From: Psychromonas sp. MME1 | GTDB lineage: Bacteria; Pseudomonadota; Gammaproteobacteria; Enterobacterales; Psychromonadaceae | Direction of reading: 5' to 3' | Assembly (NCBI RefSeq): GCF_041080865.1 | Contig: NZ_CP160906.1 | Span: 2,046,001-2,110,000 of the forward strand | Length of the DNA: 64,000 nt | Part shown: piece by piece, positions 47,545 to 59,800 of the stretch | How the letters are laid out: every line of letters begins with the position of its first letter | Position numbering within the stretch: the stretch's first letter is position 1 | Notes under the pieces: generated by a model | The model's input: only the letters and a program-made list of their open reading frames with translations | Databases searched by the model: none | What the model was told of the DNA's origin: nothing | Made by a program: the position numbers and the translations under genes

Positions 47545-49197
47545 TTATTTCCAAGCTTTCCAAGTATTAATTAGACCATTTGTTGAGCTATCGTGGCTTG
47601 CAACGTCATCTGCTGTATTCAATTCAGGCAGAATTTGTCCCGCAAGTTGTTTACCCAGTTCCACACCCCATTGGTCAAATGAGAAGATATTCCAAATAAT
47701 ACCTTGCGCGAATATTTTTTGCTCATACATCGCAATTAATTGGCCTAATGTTGTTGGCGTAATTTGCTTCACTAAAATAGAGTTAGTTGGTTTGTTACCA
47801 ACAAACACTTTAGAAGGTACTAAATGCGCCACATCCGCCGCAGCTTTACCTGCCGCTGCAAATTCAGCTTCCACTTGTGCTTGGCTTTTACCAAAGGCTA
47901 ACGCTTCTGTTTGTGCAAAGAAATTAGATAGCAGTTTAGTATGGTGATCGCCAGTCGGGTTATGGCTTATCGCTGGTGCAATAAAGTCACAAGGAATTAA
48001 TTTAGTGCCTTGATGAATTAATTGATAGAAAGCGTGTTGGCCATTTGTACCCGGCTCACCCCAGATGATTGGACCCGTTTGATAATCAACCACATCGCCA
48101 TTGCGATCCACTGATTTACCATTTGACTCCATATTACCCTGTTGGAAATAAGCAGGGAAACGGTGCATATATTGGTCATAAGGCAGAATAGTTTCAGATT
48201 CTGCGCCGTAGAAGTTGTTATACCAAATACCAATAACTGCTAAAATAACCGGAATGTTGTTGGCAAAATCAGTCTCAGCAAAGTGTTTATCCATGTCATG
48301 AGCACCAGCAAGTAGATCTGCATAATTATCATAACCAATGGTCAATGCGATTGATAAACCAATTGCAGACCAAATTGAATAACGACCACCTACCCAATCC
48401 CAGAATTCAAACATGTTATCAACATCGATACCAAATTCCGTAACCGATTTTGCATTAGTTGATAGTGCAGCAAAATGTTTAGCAACAAAGGCTTCATCCT
48501 GCGCAAAATTTAAGAACCAATCACGTGCGCTGTGTGCATTGGTCATTGTCTCTTGCGTGGTAAATGTTTTTGAAGCAATTAAGAATAGTGTGGTTTCAGG
48601 ATCCAGTTTCGCTAACGTCTCAACGATGTGCGTACCATCTACATTCGATACAAAATGTGCTTCGATGCCATCTACTTTATAGGCACGAAGTGCTTCAGTT
48701 ACCATGAATGGGCCTAAGTCAGAACCACCGATGCCGATATTAACGATATCTGTAATACGTTTACCCGTGTAACCTTTCCATTCACCTGAATGTACTTTCG
48801 CACAGAATGCTTTCATTTTTTCCTGAACAGCGTTCACTTTTGGCATAACATCTTCGCCATCAACCATAACGGGAGTGTTACTACGGTTACGAAGCGCCGT
48901 ATGTAAAACAGCACGGTCTTCAGTCACATTGATTTTGTCACCCGCGAACTGTGCTTTAATCGCACCTTTAAGATCCACTTCTTCAGCAAGTTGCAACAGT
49001 TTTGCAAAAATCTCTTTAGTGATTAAGTTCTTAGAAAAATCGACTAAAATCTCATCGTTAAACTGACAAGAAAATGCCTTAAAACGGTCTGCATCATTAG
49101 CAAAAAGTGTCGCCATTTGCATATCAGAATTAGCATCAAATAGAGCTTGTAATTCAGACCATGCCGCTGTTTTCGTTGGATTGATATTTTTTAGCAT
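47545..49197 (-). CDS. pgi: Glucose-6-phosphate isomerase
   Basis: About 550 residues from ATG 49197 (E. coli 549); a GTG 13 codons upstream opens the same frame but the family starts at [10 protein letters not shown]. The [16 protein letters not shown] motif (about 155), the [13 protein letters not shown] phosphate loop and the C-terminal [15 protein letters not shown] signature are present. It interconverts glucose-6-phosphate and fructose-6-phosphate. Its product also feeds LPS precursors, including sedoheptulose phosphate via transketolase. Confidence 0.97.
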   Translation of the reverse strand: MLKNINPTKTAAWSELQALFDANSDMQMATLFANDADRFKAFSCQFNDEILVDFSKNLITKEIFAKLLQLAEEVDLKGAIKAQFAGDKINVTEDRAVLHTALRNRSNTPVMVDGEDVMPKVNAVQEKMKAFCAKVHSGEWKGYTGKRITDIVNIGIGGSDLGPFMVTEALRAYKVDGIEAHFVSNVDGTHIVETLAKLDPETTLFLIASKTFTTQETMTNAHSARDWFLNFAQDEAFVAKHFAALSTNAKSVTEFGIDVDNMFEFWDWVGGRYSIWSAIGLSIALTIGYDNYADLLAGAHDMDKHFAETDFANNIPVILAVIGIWYNNFYGAESETILPYDQYMHRFPAYFQQGNMESNGKSVDRNGDVVDYQTGPIIWGEPGTNGQHAFYQLIHQGTKLIPCDFIAPAISHNPTGDHHTKLLSNFFAQTEALAFGKSQAQVEAEFAAAGKAAADVAHLVPSKVFVGNKPTNSILVKQITPTTLGQLIAMYEQKIFAQGIIWNIFSFDQWGVELGKQLAGQILPELNTADDVASHDSSTNGLINTWKAWK

Positions 49198-49314
49198 TGT
49201 TGTATCCCAAAAGTTATGTTTAGAAACTTGATTCACAATAACGAATAGCTTTTTAACTCATTAATTAGAGCTATTACTAAATTCATTGAATGGCATGATT
49301 ATAACGTAAAAATT

Positions 49315-49343
49315 TTGACTTGCATCGCACAAAAATTTAATTT
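49315..49343 (+). promoter_or_regulatory. Possible sigma-70 promoter for the ubiE operon
   Basis: TTGACT (49315-49320), 17 bases, TAATTT (49338-49343). It lies about 140 bases upstream of ubiE in the gap between pgi and ubiE; the rest of the gap shows no strong element. Confidence 0.4.
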
Positions 49344-49484
49344 AAATCAACAATAGCGCTATCAGCGGGTAGCAATTGCCAAATAATGGCCAATATAACA
49401 ATAAATATCCCCTTTTTTATAAAATAAGGTATCATCTTCGATCTCATTTAAGCGCCTTAAATTAGTATAAAATAAGAGAGAAAT

Positions 49485-50240
49485 ATGAGTAACACACAAG
49501 AAAACACCACTCATTTTGGCTTTAAGACGGTTCAGGAAAACCAAAAAGCTGAGCTAGTTGCCGATGTATTCCACTCTGTTGCGGCTAAGTACGACCTGAT
49601 GAATGATGTTTTATCGATGGGTATCCACCGCATATGGAAGCGATTTACAATTGATTGTTCTGGTATTCGTCAAGGCCAAAAGGTATTAGATTTAGCCGGT
49701 GGAACAGGCGACTTAACGGCAAAGTTTTCCCGTATTGTCGGTAAAAATGGTCACGTTGTTTTAGCGGATATCAATGAATCAATGCTTAAAGTTGGCCGTA
49801 GCAAATTACGTGACCTTGGTATTGTCGGCAATGTTAATTATGTACAGGCCAACGCAGAAGAACTTCCTTTTCCCGATAACCATTTTGATTTGGTCACCAT
49901 TGCCTTTGGTTTACGTAATGTCACCGATAAGGATAAAGCATTAGCTTCTATCTATCGCGTCTTAAAACCCGGTGGCCGTTTATTAGTGCTCGAGTTTTCC
50001 AAGCCACTATATAAGCCTGTTAGTAAATTTTACGATTTCTATTCTTTTAATATCCTCCCAAAATTGGGCAAATTATTTGCTAATGATAGTGATAGTTATC
50101 AATATCTTGCAGAAAGTATTCGCATGCATCCAAATCAGGATACACTAAAAGAGATGATGGAAAATGTCGGCTTTGAAGGAAGTGAATACTTTAATTTAAG
50201 CGCGGGCATCGTGGCGCTTCACCGTGGATATAAATACTAG
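49485..50240 (+). CDS. ubiE: Ubiquinone/menaquinone biosynthesis C-methyltransferase
   Basis: A 251-residue UbiE of normal length. SAM motif I is [15 protein letters not shown] (about 67), with [17 protein letters not shown] and the [17 protein letters not shown] signature of the UbiE family. It methylates demethylmenaquinol and a ubiquinone precursor. First gene of ubiE-ubiJ-ubiB-tatABCD, the common gammaproteobacterial order. An AGAGAGAAAT ribosome site precedes the ATG. Confidence 0.97.
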   Translation: MSNTQENTTHFGFKTVQENQKAELVADVFHSVAAKYDLMNDVLSMGIHRIWKRFTIDCSGIRQGQKVLDLAGGTGDLTAKFSRIVGKNGHVVLADINESMLKVGRSKLRDLGIVGNVNYVQANAEELPFPDNHFDLVTIAFGLRNVTDKDKALASIYRVLKPGGRLLVLEFSKPLYKPVSKFYDFYSFNILPKLGKLFANDSDSYQYLAESIRMHPNQDTLKEMMENVGFEGSEYFNLSAGIVALHRGYKY

Positions 50241-50271
50241 ATAACGCCCTACTTACAAAACAGAGATAACT

Positions 50272-50898
50272 ATGCCATTAGATAACTTATTTTGCGGATT
50301 ACTTGAAACAGCGGTCAATAAAATACATCAACTTGATGCCTGTGCTGAACAACGCCGTAAGCAACTTGATGGGACCATTTTCTCTGTCTTGATTAAAGAG
50401 CTAAATAAACCTCTATATTTTGTGATTAGTGCACAACAAATCGATATATTAAGCCAATTTGAAGGAACTATAGACTGTTCTATCAACGTAAATATATCCG
50501 CTTTACCCGAGCTTCAGAATAACCTTCAACTTACCCACTTAATTAAAACAGAACAGTTAGAAGTACAAGGAGATATAAAACTTGTCCAGCAGTTCGCTCA
50601 GCTATTAACTGAAATGAATATTGATTGGGAAGAGTTTCTGTCAACGAAAGTCGGTGATGTACTCGCACATAAAATTTGTTATCACTTAAAATCAGCCAAG
50701 CAAGATATTAATCAACAACTCATTAAATTACAGTCTCACGGCGCGCAAATTGTTACTGAAGAGTTAAAAATAGCCCCTGGTCCATTACAGGTAGCCTATT
50801 TTTGCGATCAAGTCAGTGACGTTGAAAAACAGTGTGCACAACTTGAAGCCCGTTTAAAACGTTGTACTGAAAAATTTAACGGAACGGTTAATGATTAA
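50272..50898 (+). CDS. ubiJ: Ubiquinone biosynthesis accessory factor UbiJ
   Basis: A 208-residue SCP2-domain protein (about 15-110) with a C-terminal helical segment. UbiJ binds ubiquinone intermediates and with UbiK scaffolds the Ubi enzymes. Identification rests on the SCP2 pattern, size and its position between ubiE and ubiB. It overlaps ubiB by eight bases. Confidence 0.92.
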   Translation: MPLDNLFCGLLETAVNKIHQLDACAEQRRKQLDGTIFSVLIKELNKPLYFVISAQQIDILSQFEGTIDCSINVNISALPELQNNLQLTHLIKTEQLEVQGDIKLVQQFAQLLTEMNIDWEEFLSTKVGDVLAHKICYHLKSAKQDINQQLIKLQSHGAQIVTEELKIAPGPLQVAYFCDQVSDVEKQCAQLEARLKRCTEKFNGTVND

Positions 50899-52530
50899 AC
50901 TAAAAGAGATTTCACGACTATATCAAATCAATAAAACCATCATTGAATATGGATTAATTGAATTAATAACCAAAGAGCATATTCCCCTTAGTTACCGCTT
51001 ATTCCGAGTGGCGCTATTTTGGCTACGCAACAAGCACAAAGAGAAAGAAATAGCTCAACGATTACGCTTAGCACTTCAATCTCTTGGACCTATTTATATA
51101 AAACTGGGTCAGATGCTCTCAACTCGACGAGATTATTGCCACCAGCCTATGCCGATCAACTTGCTTATTTGCAAGATAATGTTCCCCCCTTTGCAGGGGA
51201 ATTGGCGATTAAAGAGATTGAATCTTCATTAGGAAAAAGCATTGAAGAGCTCTTCATTGATTTTGATATTGAAGCACTGGCCTCTGCATCAATCGCACAG
51301 GTACATACCGCTATTCTTCGTGAAGATAACCGTGAAGTGGTTATAAAAGTGATCCGCCCCGACATTGAAAAAACCATCAAAGCGGATCTACAGTTAATGA
51401 AATGGCTTGCCCAACTCATGCAACGCTTCATAAAAGAAGCGGAACGACTTCGTCCCGTTGAAGTAGTGCAAGAATATGAAAAAACCATATTAGATGAACT
51501 TGATTTAATGCGCGAAGGCGCTAATGCGATTCAACTTAGGCGCAATTTTTTAGACTCAAAGTTACTCTATGTACCTGAGATTTATCCCGACTACTGCACC
51601 AAAAAAGTGCTAGTGATGGAACGTATCTATGGTATCCCGGTTTCCGACATAAAATCATTACAAGCACAGGGCACTAATCTTAAACTGCTTGCTGAACGGG
51701 GGGTAGAAGCCTTTTTCACACAGGTGTTTAGAGACAGCTTTTTCCATGCGGACATGCATCCCGGTAATGTCTTTGTCTCCTATGAACATCCAGAAGATCC
51801 GCTCTGGATTGGTATTGATTGTGGCATTGTGGGTACACTTAATAATGAAGATAAACGCTACCTTGCTGAAAATTTCTTAGCCTTTTTCAATCGCGACTAC
51901 CGCCAAGTGGCACAATTACACGTCGATTCGGGTTGGGTACCAGCAGATACCCCCGTAGAAGAGTTTGAATTTGCTATTCGTGCTGTTTGTGAGCCTATTT
52001 TTGAAAAGCCACTCGCAGAAATCTCATTTGCACAGGTGTTAATTAATCTATTCAACACTGCGCGACGCTATAATATGAAAGTGCAACCACAATTAGTCTT
52101 GTTGCAAAAAACATTACTCTACATTGAAGGCTTAGGCAGACAGTTATATCCACAATTAGATTTATGGGACACCGCAAAACCCTTCCTCGAGAATTGGATG
52201 AAAGAGCAGATAAGCCCTGCAAAATTACTCAAATCAATTCAGCTAAAAGCCCCTTTTTGGCTAGAAAAATTGCCAGAAATTCCTGAGCTGATTCATCAAC
52301 ATTTATCACAAACAAAATCGCAACAAAAACAGCTGCAGTTGTTAACGGAATCGCTCAATAAACAACTGCATAAAAAGCAAAAGAACAATTTTTATATTGC
52401 AGTCAGCATCGCCTTAACCATAGTAACTACCTTGGCGTATTTACTGTCAGATCAAAATCTTGCATTAGTAACAGCAGTTCCAACTGTTTTTGCTTGGTTA
52501 ATCACTTGGCACCATTCCAATAAGTTGTAA
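50891..52530 (+). pseudogene. ubiB: Ubiquinone biosynthesis kinase-like protein UbiB, broken by one deletion
   Basis: The first frame encodes MIKLKEISRLYQINKTIIEYG.. through [11 protein letters not shown], then leaves frame; the second carries [20 protein letters not shown] and the rest to 52530. Inserting one T at about 51133-51134 (GAT-TTA-TTG) gives a single 546-residue protein, the E. coli UbiB length. ADCK/ABC1-family motifs are intact: KxGQ-type [15 protein letters not shown] and IDCGIVG; two C-terminal membrane helices follow. The apparent start at 51019 is internal. It supports ubiquinone synthesis through an ATPase role. Confidence 0.93.
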
Positions 52531-52597
52531 ACTTTGTTATAACGCATTACAACTTGTTAACTATTTAATTCAAATATAATCATCGAGGATAAATATT

Positions 52598-52834
52598 ATG
52601 GGCGGCATCGGCATTTGGCAATTAATCATTATCGCAGTTATTGTAGTTTTACTTTTTGGCACCAAAAAATTACGTGGCATAGGAAGTGATTTAGGAGGTG
52701 CAATTAAGGGCTTTAAAAAAGCGATGAGTGAAGAAGAAAGCGCCGCTAAGGAAGTTGAAAATAAAAGTACTGAGCAACAATTAAAAACAGAGCATAAAAC
52801 AGATACAAAAGAAAAACAGAAAGAGCAGGAATAA
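52598..52834 (+). CDS. tatA: Sec-independent translocase subunit TatA
   Basis: A 78-residue single-span protein: [20 protein letters not shown] membrane helix (about 6-25), amphipathic helix with [15 protein letters not shown], and an acidic/basic tail. It forms the Tat pore. First tat gene after ubiB. Confidence 0.95.
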   Translation: MGGIGIWQLIIIAVIVVLLFGTKKLRGIGSDLGGAIKGFKKAMSEEESAAKEVENKSTEQQLKTEHKTDTKEKQKEQE

Positions 52835-52859
52835 TTTTCTCATAAAAGGTTCAAATTAA

Positions 52860-53225
52860 ATGTTTGATATTGGTTTTTGGGAACTGGTTGTTATTTCCGT
52901 TATTGGTTTGATTGTTCTTGGCCCAGAACGTCTACCAACGGCTATTCGTAGTGTGGTCAAATGGATAAACACTGCCAAAAGTATGGCTAATTCGGTCAAA
53001 AGTGATATTTCACATGAACTGAAATTGCATGAGATGAATGAAAATATGATAAAAGCCAGTAAAAATGGGCTGCATAATCTCGATCCCGAACTGCAACAAT
53101 CCATTGATGAAATGAAACAAGCTGCTAAAGATTTGAGTCGCCCTTATCAAAGTGACGGTGAAACACTTAGCGAAACAACTAAGAGTGATCCAAGCCAAAT
53201 CAAAACCGAGGGTAAAAGTGAATGA
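52860..53225 (+). CDS. tatB: Sec-independent translocase subunit TatB
   Basis: A 121-residue protein with the TatB-specific start [25 protein letters not shown] including Glu8, followed by an amphipathic helix. It receives substrates with TatC. The stop overlaps the tatC start as ATGA. Confidence 0.95.
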   Translation: MFDIGFWELVVISVIGLIVLGPERLPTAIRSVVKWINTAKSMANSVKSDISHELKLHEMNENMIKASKNGLHNLDPELQQSIDEMKQAAKDLSRPYQSDGETLSETTKSDPSQIKTEGKSE

Positions 53226-53998
53226 GCACTCAACAAAATGACCATGCAAATTCACAGCATAGTTTACCGCTAATCTCTCACTTATTAGAGTTACGTGATC
53301 GATTATTACGCATTGTCGCTGTCGTGATGGTGATATTTCTAAGCTTGGTCTATTTTTCTAACGATATCTACCACTACCTTGCTATTCCACTAACGAGCCA
53401 ACTACCTGAAGGCTCCAGCATGATCGCAACGGGAGTTGCTACCCCTTTCTTCACACCAATAAAACTGACTATTGTCATCTCAATTTTTATTGCGATACCT
53501 GTGATCCTCTATCAAATATGGGCTTTTGTTGCACCGGGCTTGTATAAACATGAACGTAAATTGGTAGCCCCTTTGGTGGTAACCAGTGCCCTACTTTTCT
53601 ATTTAGGTATGGTCTTTTCTTACTATGTTGTTTTTCCCTTGGTATTCTCATTCTTTACTAGCACCGCACCGGAAGGTGTCACCATCGCAACTGATATCAG
53701 CAGTTATCTCGACTTTGTATTAAAACTATTTTTTGCCTTTGGTTTAGCCTTTGAAATCCCCATTGCCACGCTATTATTATGCTGGACTGGTGCGACAACC
53801 CCTAAAAAATTAAAAGAAAAAAGACCTTACATTGTCGTCACTGCTTTTGTCATTGGTATGCTGTTAACGCCTCCAGATGTTATTTCCCAAACGTTACTCG
53901 CGGTGCCGATGTTAATATTATTTGAACTTGGTCTACTGTTTGCTCGTTTTTATGTTCCAAAAGAAGAGCAGATAGAAGAACAACAAACGCCAGAGTAG
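53222..53998 (+). CDS. tatC: Sec-independent translocase subunit TatC
   Basis: A 258-residue protein with six membrane helices. The N-terminal [14 protein letters not shown] motif and the [17 protein letters not shown] cytoplasmic loop identify TatC, which binds twin-arginine signals. Operon with tatA and tatB; tatD follows 11 bases later. Confidence 0.97.
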   Translation: MSTQQNDHANSQHSLPLISHLLELRDRLLRIVAVVMVIFLSLVYFSNDIYHYLAIPLTSQLPEGSSMIATGVATPFFTPIKLTIVISIFIAIPVILYQIWAFVAPGLYKHERKLVAPLVVTSALLFYLGMVFSYYVVFPLVFSFFTSTAPEGVTIATDISSYLDFVLKLFFAFGLAFEIPIATLLLCWTGATTPKKLKEKRPYIVVTAFVIGMLLTPPDVISQTLLAVPMLILFELGLLFARFYVPKEEQIEEQQTPE

Positions 53999-54008
53999 AA
54001 CAAAAATC

Positions 54009-55816
<1,808 letters not shown>

Positions 55817-55822
55817 GAATAG

Positions 55823-55862
55823 ATAAGTCAGCGGCAAATTTATGGTATCGCCGCTGACTTAT
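55823..55862. terminator. Strong hairpin after hemB
   Basis: Perfect 13-bp arms ATAAGTCAGCGGC and GCCGCTGACTTAT flank a 14-base loop. The following bases are T-rich but not a run. Likely the hemB terminator or mRNA end. Confidence 0.65.
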
Positions 55863-55866
55863 TATT

Positions 55867-56028
55867 ATACCAATTCCGGTAAGTATGTGATCTAGATTTT
55901 GCGCAGGAAAAACAGCTTAATTCAAGGCGTAATTTGACGTAAATGGTTATTCCCTTTGCGAAAAATACAACGCAGCAGTAAGTTGTTTTAACCAGTAAAA
56001 TAGATCAGCTATTTATCGGAATTGGTAT
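55867..56028. repeat. Palindromic intergenic repeat, copy 3 (MITE-like, 162 bp)
   Basis: Terminal inverted repeats ATACCAATTCCGGTAA and TTATCGGAATTGGTAT differ at one position. Complementarity continues inward through TGATCTA-TTTT and AAAATAGATCA, so each arm is about 33 bases. Shares most of its sequence with 23277-23441. Between convergent hemB and mltD; its last base begins the mltD stop codon on the other strand. Confidence 0.85.
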
Positions 56029-57653
56029 TAGGTACTTGATTTAAGTACATCGACATAGACTTTCAAACTTTGTCCTGGATGAATATATTTTTTATTGGCC
56101 AACTGATTCCAGCGCACTAAATCCGAAGTGCTGACATTAAACTTCATGGCAATGGCGTGTAATGAGTCCCCCGAGCGCACCTTATAGGTAATAGAGCGGG
56201 TAGTTTTATTGGTTTTTTTACTTTTAGTTGCAGCGACTGCGGTTTGCCAAATAGTCAGCTGTTTACCCAAACGTAACGTTTTCGTGCTACTTATCTTATT
56301 CCATTGGGCAATCTCTTTCGTTGTTACATTATAGCGGCGGCTGATATCCCAAAGGGTATCCCCCTCTACGACAGTATGCTCAACCTTGCGTTTACCCTGC
56401 CGACTTTTATTTTTTTCCCGGGCAAAACGTTGCGCCTGTGTATAAATATAATCTCCTTCCTGGGCACTGGAAACAGGGATGAGTAGTGCTTGGCCAATTT
56501 TAATAAAAGAACTATCGAGATTATTTATCTGTTTTAATACCCGTTGGGTGGTCGCATGGTTCTTAGCAATAACACTTAAACTATCGCCTTTGCGCACTTT
56601 ATAGCGCTGCCATTGAATACGCTTGCTTTTATCAATGGCACTTAACTGTTCATTAAACTGCTCTTCGATAACGGTAGGTATCAATAATTTATGAGGTCCG
56701 TCAGGAGAGGTCGCCCAGTGGTTAAAAGCGGGGTTTAGCAGTTGAATTTCTGCAACCGATAACTCAGCGAGCTCTGCTGCATAGGCTAAATCAAGCTGCG
56801 ACCCAGTATCGACATAACTCAGTACCTGTTGATTAGCAATAAAAGGCAATTCCACACCATATTTTTCGTGATTACGCAAAATATCGACGAGGGCTAATAA
56901 TTTCGGGACATAATTTTCGGTTTCGCGTGGTAAAGAGAGTTGCCAATAATCTGTCGCTTTATTTTTTCTTTGATTGCTGCGCACGGCGTTACGAACACGA
57001 CCTTCACCAGAATTATAAGCAGCAAGCGCATGTAGCCAATCATTATCTAAAAAGTTATACAGGAACTCCATATAACTTAGAGCAGCATCGGTAGAGGCAT
57101 AAACATCACGACGCCCGTCGTACCACCAATCTTGTTGTAGTCCAAATCGTTCACCGGTAATGGGCATAAATTGCCATAAACCTGATGCACGACTGGGTGA
57201 ATAGGCGAAGGGGTCAAAGGTGCTTTCAACCACGGGTAATAATGCTAAATCAAGGGGGAGGTTATTCGCTTCGATTTGTTCGACAATCAGATACAAAAAT
57301 GGCTCTGCCCGTTTTGATACCTGCTTTAAGTAGTTAGGGTGTTTTAAATAATAATCTCGCTGTTCTGCAATACGGCTATTATCAGGCACTTCAAACTGAA
57401 AACCATTAGCCAGTTTACGCCAAATATTTTTATAATTTGCGGCGTTATTTTCTTCCTCATTTAACACTTGTACATTTTCTGTTAAATGGCTTAGCCCTTC
57501 TTCAAACTCAATATCTTGCATCTGTTTTTCTGCAAGCTCTTCATTTCTATCGGAAAGAGTGGACGTATTACTTTCACTAGCAATATTGCTATTTTGGGTT
57601 GTTTGGCAAGCGCTTAAAAATAACACCGCAAAAAAAAGACAATAAAATTTCAT
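56028..57653 (-). CDS. mltD: Membrane-bound lytic murein transglycosylase D
   Basis: About 541 residues from ATG 57653, which opens a lipoprotein signal with lipobox LSAC (Cys 16); the longer frame from 57719 has no leader value. The SLT domain carries the catalytic Glu in PVVESTFDPFAYSPSRASGLWQFM, and GEGRVRNAV follows. Three LysM domains (about 355-400, 425-470, 490-535) bind peptidoglycan. It cleaves glycan strands to anhydromuropeptides from the outer membrane. The stop codon coincides with the repeat end. Confidence 0.94.
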   Translation of the reverse strand: MKFYCLFFAVLFLSACQTTQNSNIASESNTSTLSDRNEELAEKQMQDIEFEEGLSHLTENVQVLNEEENNAANYKNIWRKLANGFQFEVPDNSRIAEQRDYYLKHPNYLKQVSKRAEPFLYLIVEQIEANNLPLDLALLPVVESTFDPFAYSPSRASGLWQFMPITGERFGLQQDWWYDGRRDVYASTDAALSYMEFLYNFLDNDWLHALAAYNSGEGRVRNAVRSNQRKNKATDYWQLSLPRETENYVPKLLALVDILRNHEKYGVELPFIANQQVLSYVDTGSQLDLAYAAELAELSVAEIQLLNPAFNHWATSPDGPHKLLIPTVIEEQFNEQLSAIDKSKRIQWQRYKVRKGDSLSVIAKNHATTQRVLKQINNLDSSFIKIGQALLIPVSSAQEGDYIYTQAQRFAREKNKSRQGKRKVEHTVVEGDTLWDISRRYNVTTKEIAQWNKISSTKTLRLGKQLTIWQTAVAATKSKKTNKTTRSITYKVRSGDSLHAIAMKFNVSTSDLVRWNQLANKKYIHPGQSLKVYVDVLKSST

Positions 57654-57756
57654 AAAAGGACCGTTTGCAAAAATGAAGGGGCGTAGCTTACCGTAAAAGA
57701 GAGAACAATTCATTATCACAGGCGATCCTTTCCGTTAAATTTTTAGCCATTTTTCT

Positions 57757-58527
57757 TTAATAGCGATCCTTGTATTGACGCAATGCCCTAAAAGTCGCAA
57801 GGGGATCATTTAGTTCCATATGCAAGCAGTTTTGCAAGCCATTGATAAGTGAAGGTTCTTGACAACGCAAAAAAGGATTAATGGCTTTTTCACGGGCGAT
57901 AGTGGTAGGTATTGTTGGCACGCCTTGTTGGCGTAATTTACTCACCTGTTGGATATAATTAAGTAATTCTTTATTTTTTGGCTCTACTTGTAATGCAAAA
58001 ATAAGGTTACTCTGTGTATATTCGTGGGCGCAATAAACTTTCGTCTCATCATTTAGCTCAAGCAAACGCATTAGGGAATCTAACATCTGCTCATGTGTCC
58101 CTTCAAAAACCCGTCCACATCCCCCCGAAAAGAGTGTATCGCCACAAAATAATAGGGACTCATTATAATAGGCAACATGATCAAGCGTATGACCAGGCAC
58201 CTCCATCACCGAAAGTGTTAAACGCCCCTCAAAGAAGGTTAATGAACTGCCCTGTGAAACTAATATCGATTGGTCGAATAACGCCGCTTTACTATAGAGT
58301 AAAACCTCACTATCACTCGTTGCGACTATTTGTTTAACGCCACCAATATGATCATGATGATGATGTGTGATTAAAATAGCATCCACGATTAACTGCTGCG
58401 CGGCTAAAATCTCTAAAACAGGCTGTGCATCACCAGGGTCTACAACAATACAATGCGGACTTTGACTATCTTTAATAAGCCAAATATAGTTATCATTAAA
58501 CGCCTGAATGGTGAGAATATTGATCAT
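57757..58527 (-). CDS. gloB: Hydroxyacylglutathione hydrolase (glyoxalase II)
   Basis: A 256-residue metallo-beta-lactamase-fold enzyme with the THHHHDH metal motif (residues 54-60), GHTLDHVAYY and the C-terminal FLRCQEPSL glutathione-site region. It hydrolyses S-lactoylglutathione in methylglyoxal detoxification. Divergent from the methyltransferase gene; the gloB-yafS-rnhA-dnaQ order is shared with E. coli. Confidence 0.95.
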   Translation of the reverse strand: MINILTIQAFNDNYIWLIKDSQSPHCIVVDPGDAQPVLEILAAQQLIVDAILITHHHHDHIGGVKQIVATSDSEVLLYSKAALFDQSILVSQGSSLTFFEGRLTLSVMEVPGHTLDHVAYYNESLLFCGDTLFSGGCGRVFEGTHEQMLDSLMRLLELNDETKVYCAHEYTQSNLIFALQVEPKNKELLNYIQQVSKLRQQGVPTIPTTIAREKAINPFLRCQEPSLINGLQNCLHMELNDPLATFRALRQYKDRY

Positions 58528-58566
58528 GACAGATTCCTAAACTATGTAATTTTCGGTGAACAAGCT

Positions 58567-59283
58567 ATGAAGAGAGCGAAAACAACACGCATATTAACCT
58601 CGATTGATGATTGGCAACAGTTACCTAACGGCAATAAACTACTTTATCAAACTCAGCTGCATATTGATAACCATCTGCCTAAATGCTTCGGCTCTCACCT
58701 TTTAAAATTAGGACAATTAAGTTGCCAACTTAATACTAGCCGCTCACCAATTCCCCATCAAATTAGCTGTGCGGCAAACGGTAACGCGGTTACCCTAATA
58801 GCAGATTTACATCAACTACCTTTTCAAGACTGTAGTATCGACCTCTGTGTGCTTGCCCATGAACTTGATTTCTCCAGCGATCCCCACCAATTACTGCGTG
58901 AAATCGATCGCGTGTTAGCCTTAGATGGCACACTCATAATAAGTGGTTATAACCCAATTAGCCTATTTGGATTACGCACCTTAGTGACCGAAAAAAAATC
59001 CCAAAGAGCACGACTCTTTTTCCCAAACAGGGTCATTGACTGGCTACATTTGTTAGGCTTTGAAATCAAACAAAAACAACACTTTGATTTTATTGCTAAT
59101 GGTGAAGATGGCCAACTCTCCGCATATATTGAAAAAATAGGCCAGCAATTTTTACCCTATTTATGTAGTGTCTATTTTATCATTGCCAAAAAACAGAGCA
59201 TCCCAATGACCCCAATTAAATCACATTTTGAATTTAAAAAAACAATCATCGCCGAACAAGCCGCCGTCACACGACAGCGTTAG
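58567..59283 (+). CDS. SAM-dependent methyltransferase (YafS-like)
   Basis: About 238 residues from ATG 58567; the frame opens further upstream inside gloB but on the other strand. A class I methyltransferase: [24 protein letters not shown]-like middle (about 93-115), followed by [22 protein letters not shown] motif near 122. The glycine-rich SAM motif I is weak. Equivalent in position to E. coli yafS between gloB and rnhA. Substrate unknown. Confidence 0.8.
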   Translation: MKRAKTTRILTSIDDWQQLPNGNKLLYQTQLHIDNHLPKCFGSHLLKLGQLSCQLNTSRSPIPHQISCAANGNAVTLIADLHQLPFQDCSIDLCVLAHELDFSSDPHQLLREIDRVLALDGTLIISGYNPISLFGLRTLVTEKKSQRARLFFPNRVIDWLHLLGFEIKQKQHFDFIANGEDGQLSAYIEKIGQQFLPYLCSVYFIIAKKQSIPMTPIKSHFEFKKTIIAEQAAVTRQR

Positions 59284-59741
59284 CCATCATATCCGACATC
59301 TTCTTGGCTTGGGTTATCCTCTGCAGCCTGCCTTGCTAACTCATCACAGCGTTCGTTTTCTGGGTGTCCTGAATGCCCCTTGACCCAATGCCAAGTAATT
59401 TGATGTTTTTCCTGTGCAGCATCAAGCGCCTTCCATAAATCAACATTTTTAACCGGTGCTTTAGCAGCGGTTTTCCAGCCTCTTTTTTTCCAATTGTGGA
59501 TCCATTGCGTGATACCTTGGCGCACATATTGGCTATCTGTTGTAATATCAACAACACATTGCTCTGTTAAGGATTCTAACCCTTTTATACAAGCTAGCAT
59601 CTCCATACGATTATTGGTTGTGCGTAAAAAACCCTCGGCGAGTTCACGACGGTGTTGCTTGTAAATTAAAATAGCACCATAACCACCCGGTCCTGGATTT
59701 CCTAAACATGAACCATCTGTATAAAGTTGGATTTTTTTCAT
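59280..59741 (-). CDS. rnhA: Ribonuclease HI
   Basis: A 153-residue RNase HI from ATG 59741. The catalytic acidic residues Asp9, Glu47, Asp69 and Asp133 are present; [15 protein letters not shown] and [18 protein letters not shown] are the signatures. It degrades RNA in RNA:DNA hybrids. Divergent from dnaQ with about 60 bases between, as in E. coli. Convergent with the methyltransferase, overlapping by four bases. Confidence 0.97.
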   Translation of the reverse strand: MKKIQLYTDGSCLGNPGPGGYGAILIYKQHRRELAEGFLRTTNNRMEMLACIKGLESLTEQCVVDITTDSQYVRQGITQWIHNWKKRGWKTAAKAPVKNVDLWKALDAAQEKHQITWHWVKGHSGHPENERCDELARQAAEDNPSQEDVGYDG

Positions 59742-59800
59742 TATGACCATCGCAAAATTTGTTAAACTCAATTCTTTAGCAACTATAAATAGAGATCAAC

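Noticed and set aside
47528-47947. A 139-residue open frame antisense to pgi
   Set aside because: It lies entirely over the pgi 3' coding part and begins inside the terminator region.
51019-52530. ubiB starting at 51019 as a complete gene
   Set aside because: The first 35 or so residues of that frame do not match UbiB; the true N terminus is in the 50891 frame.
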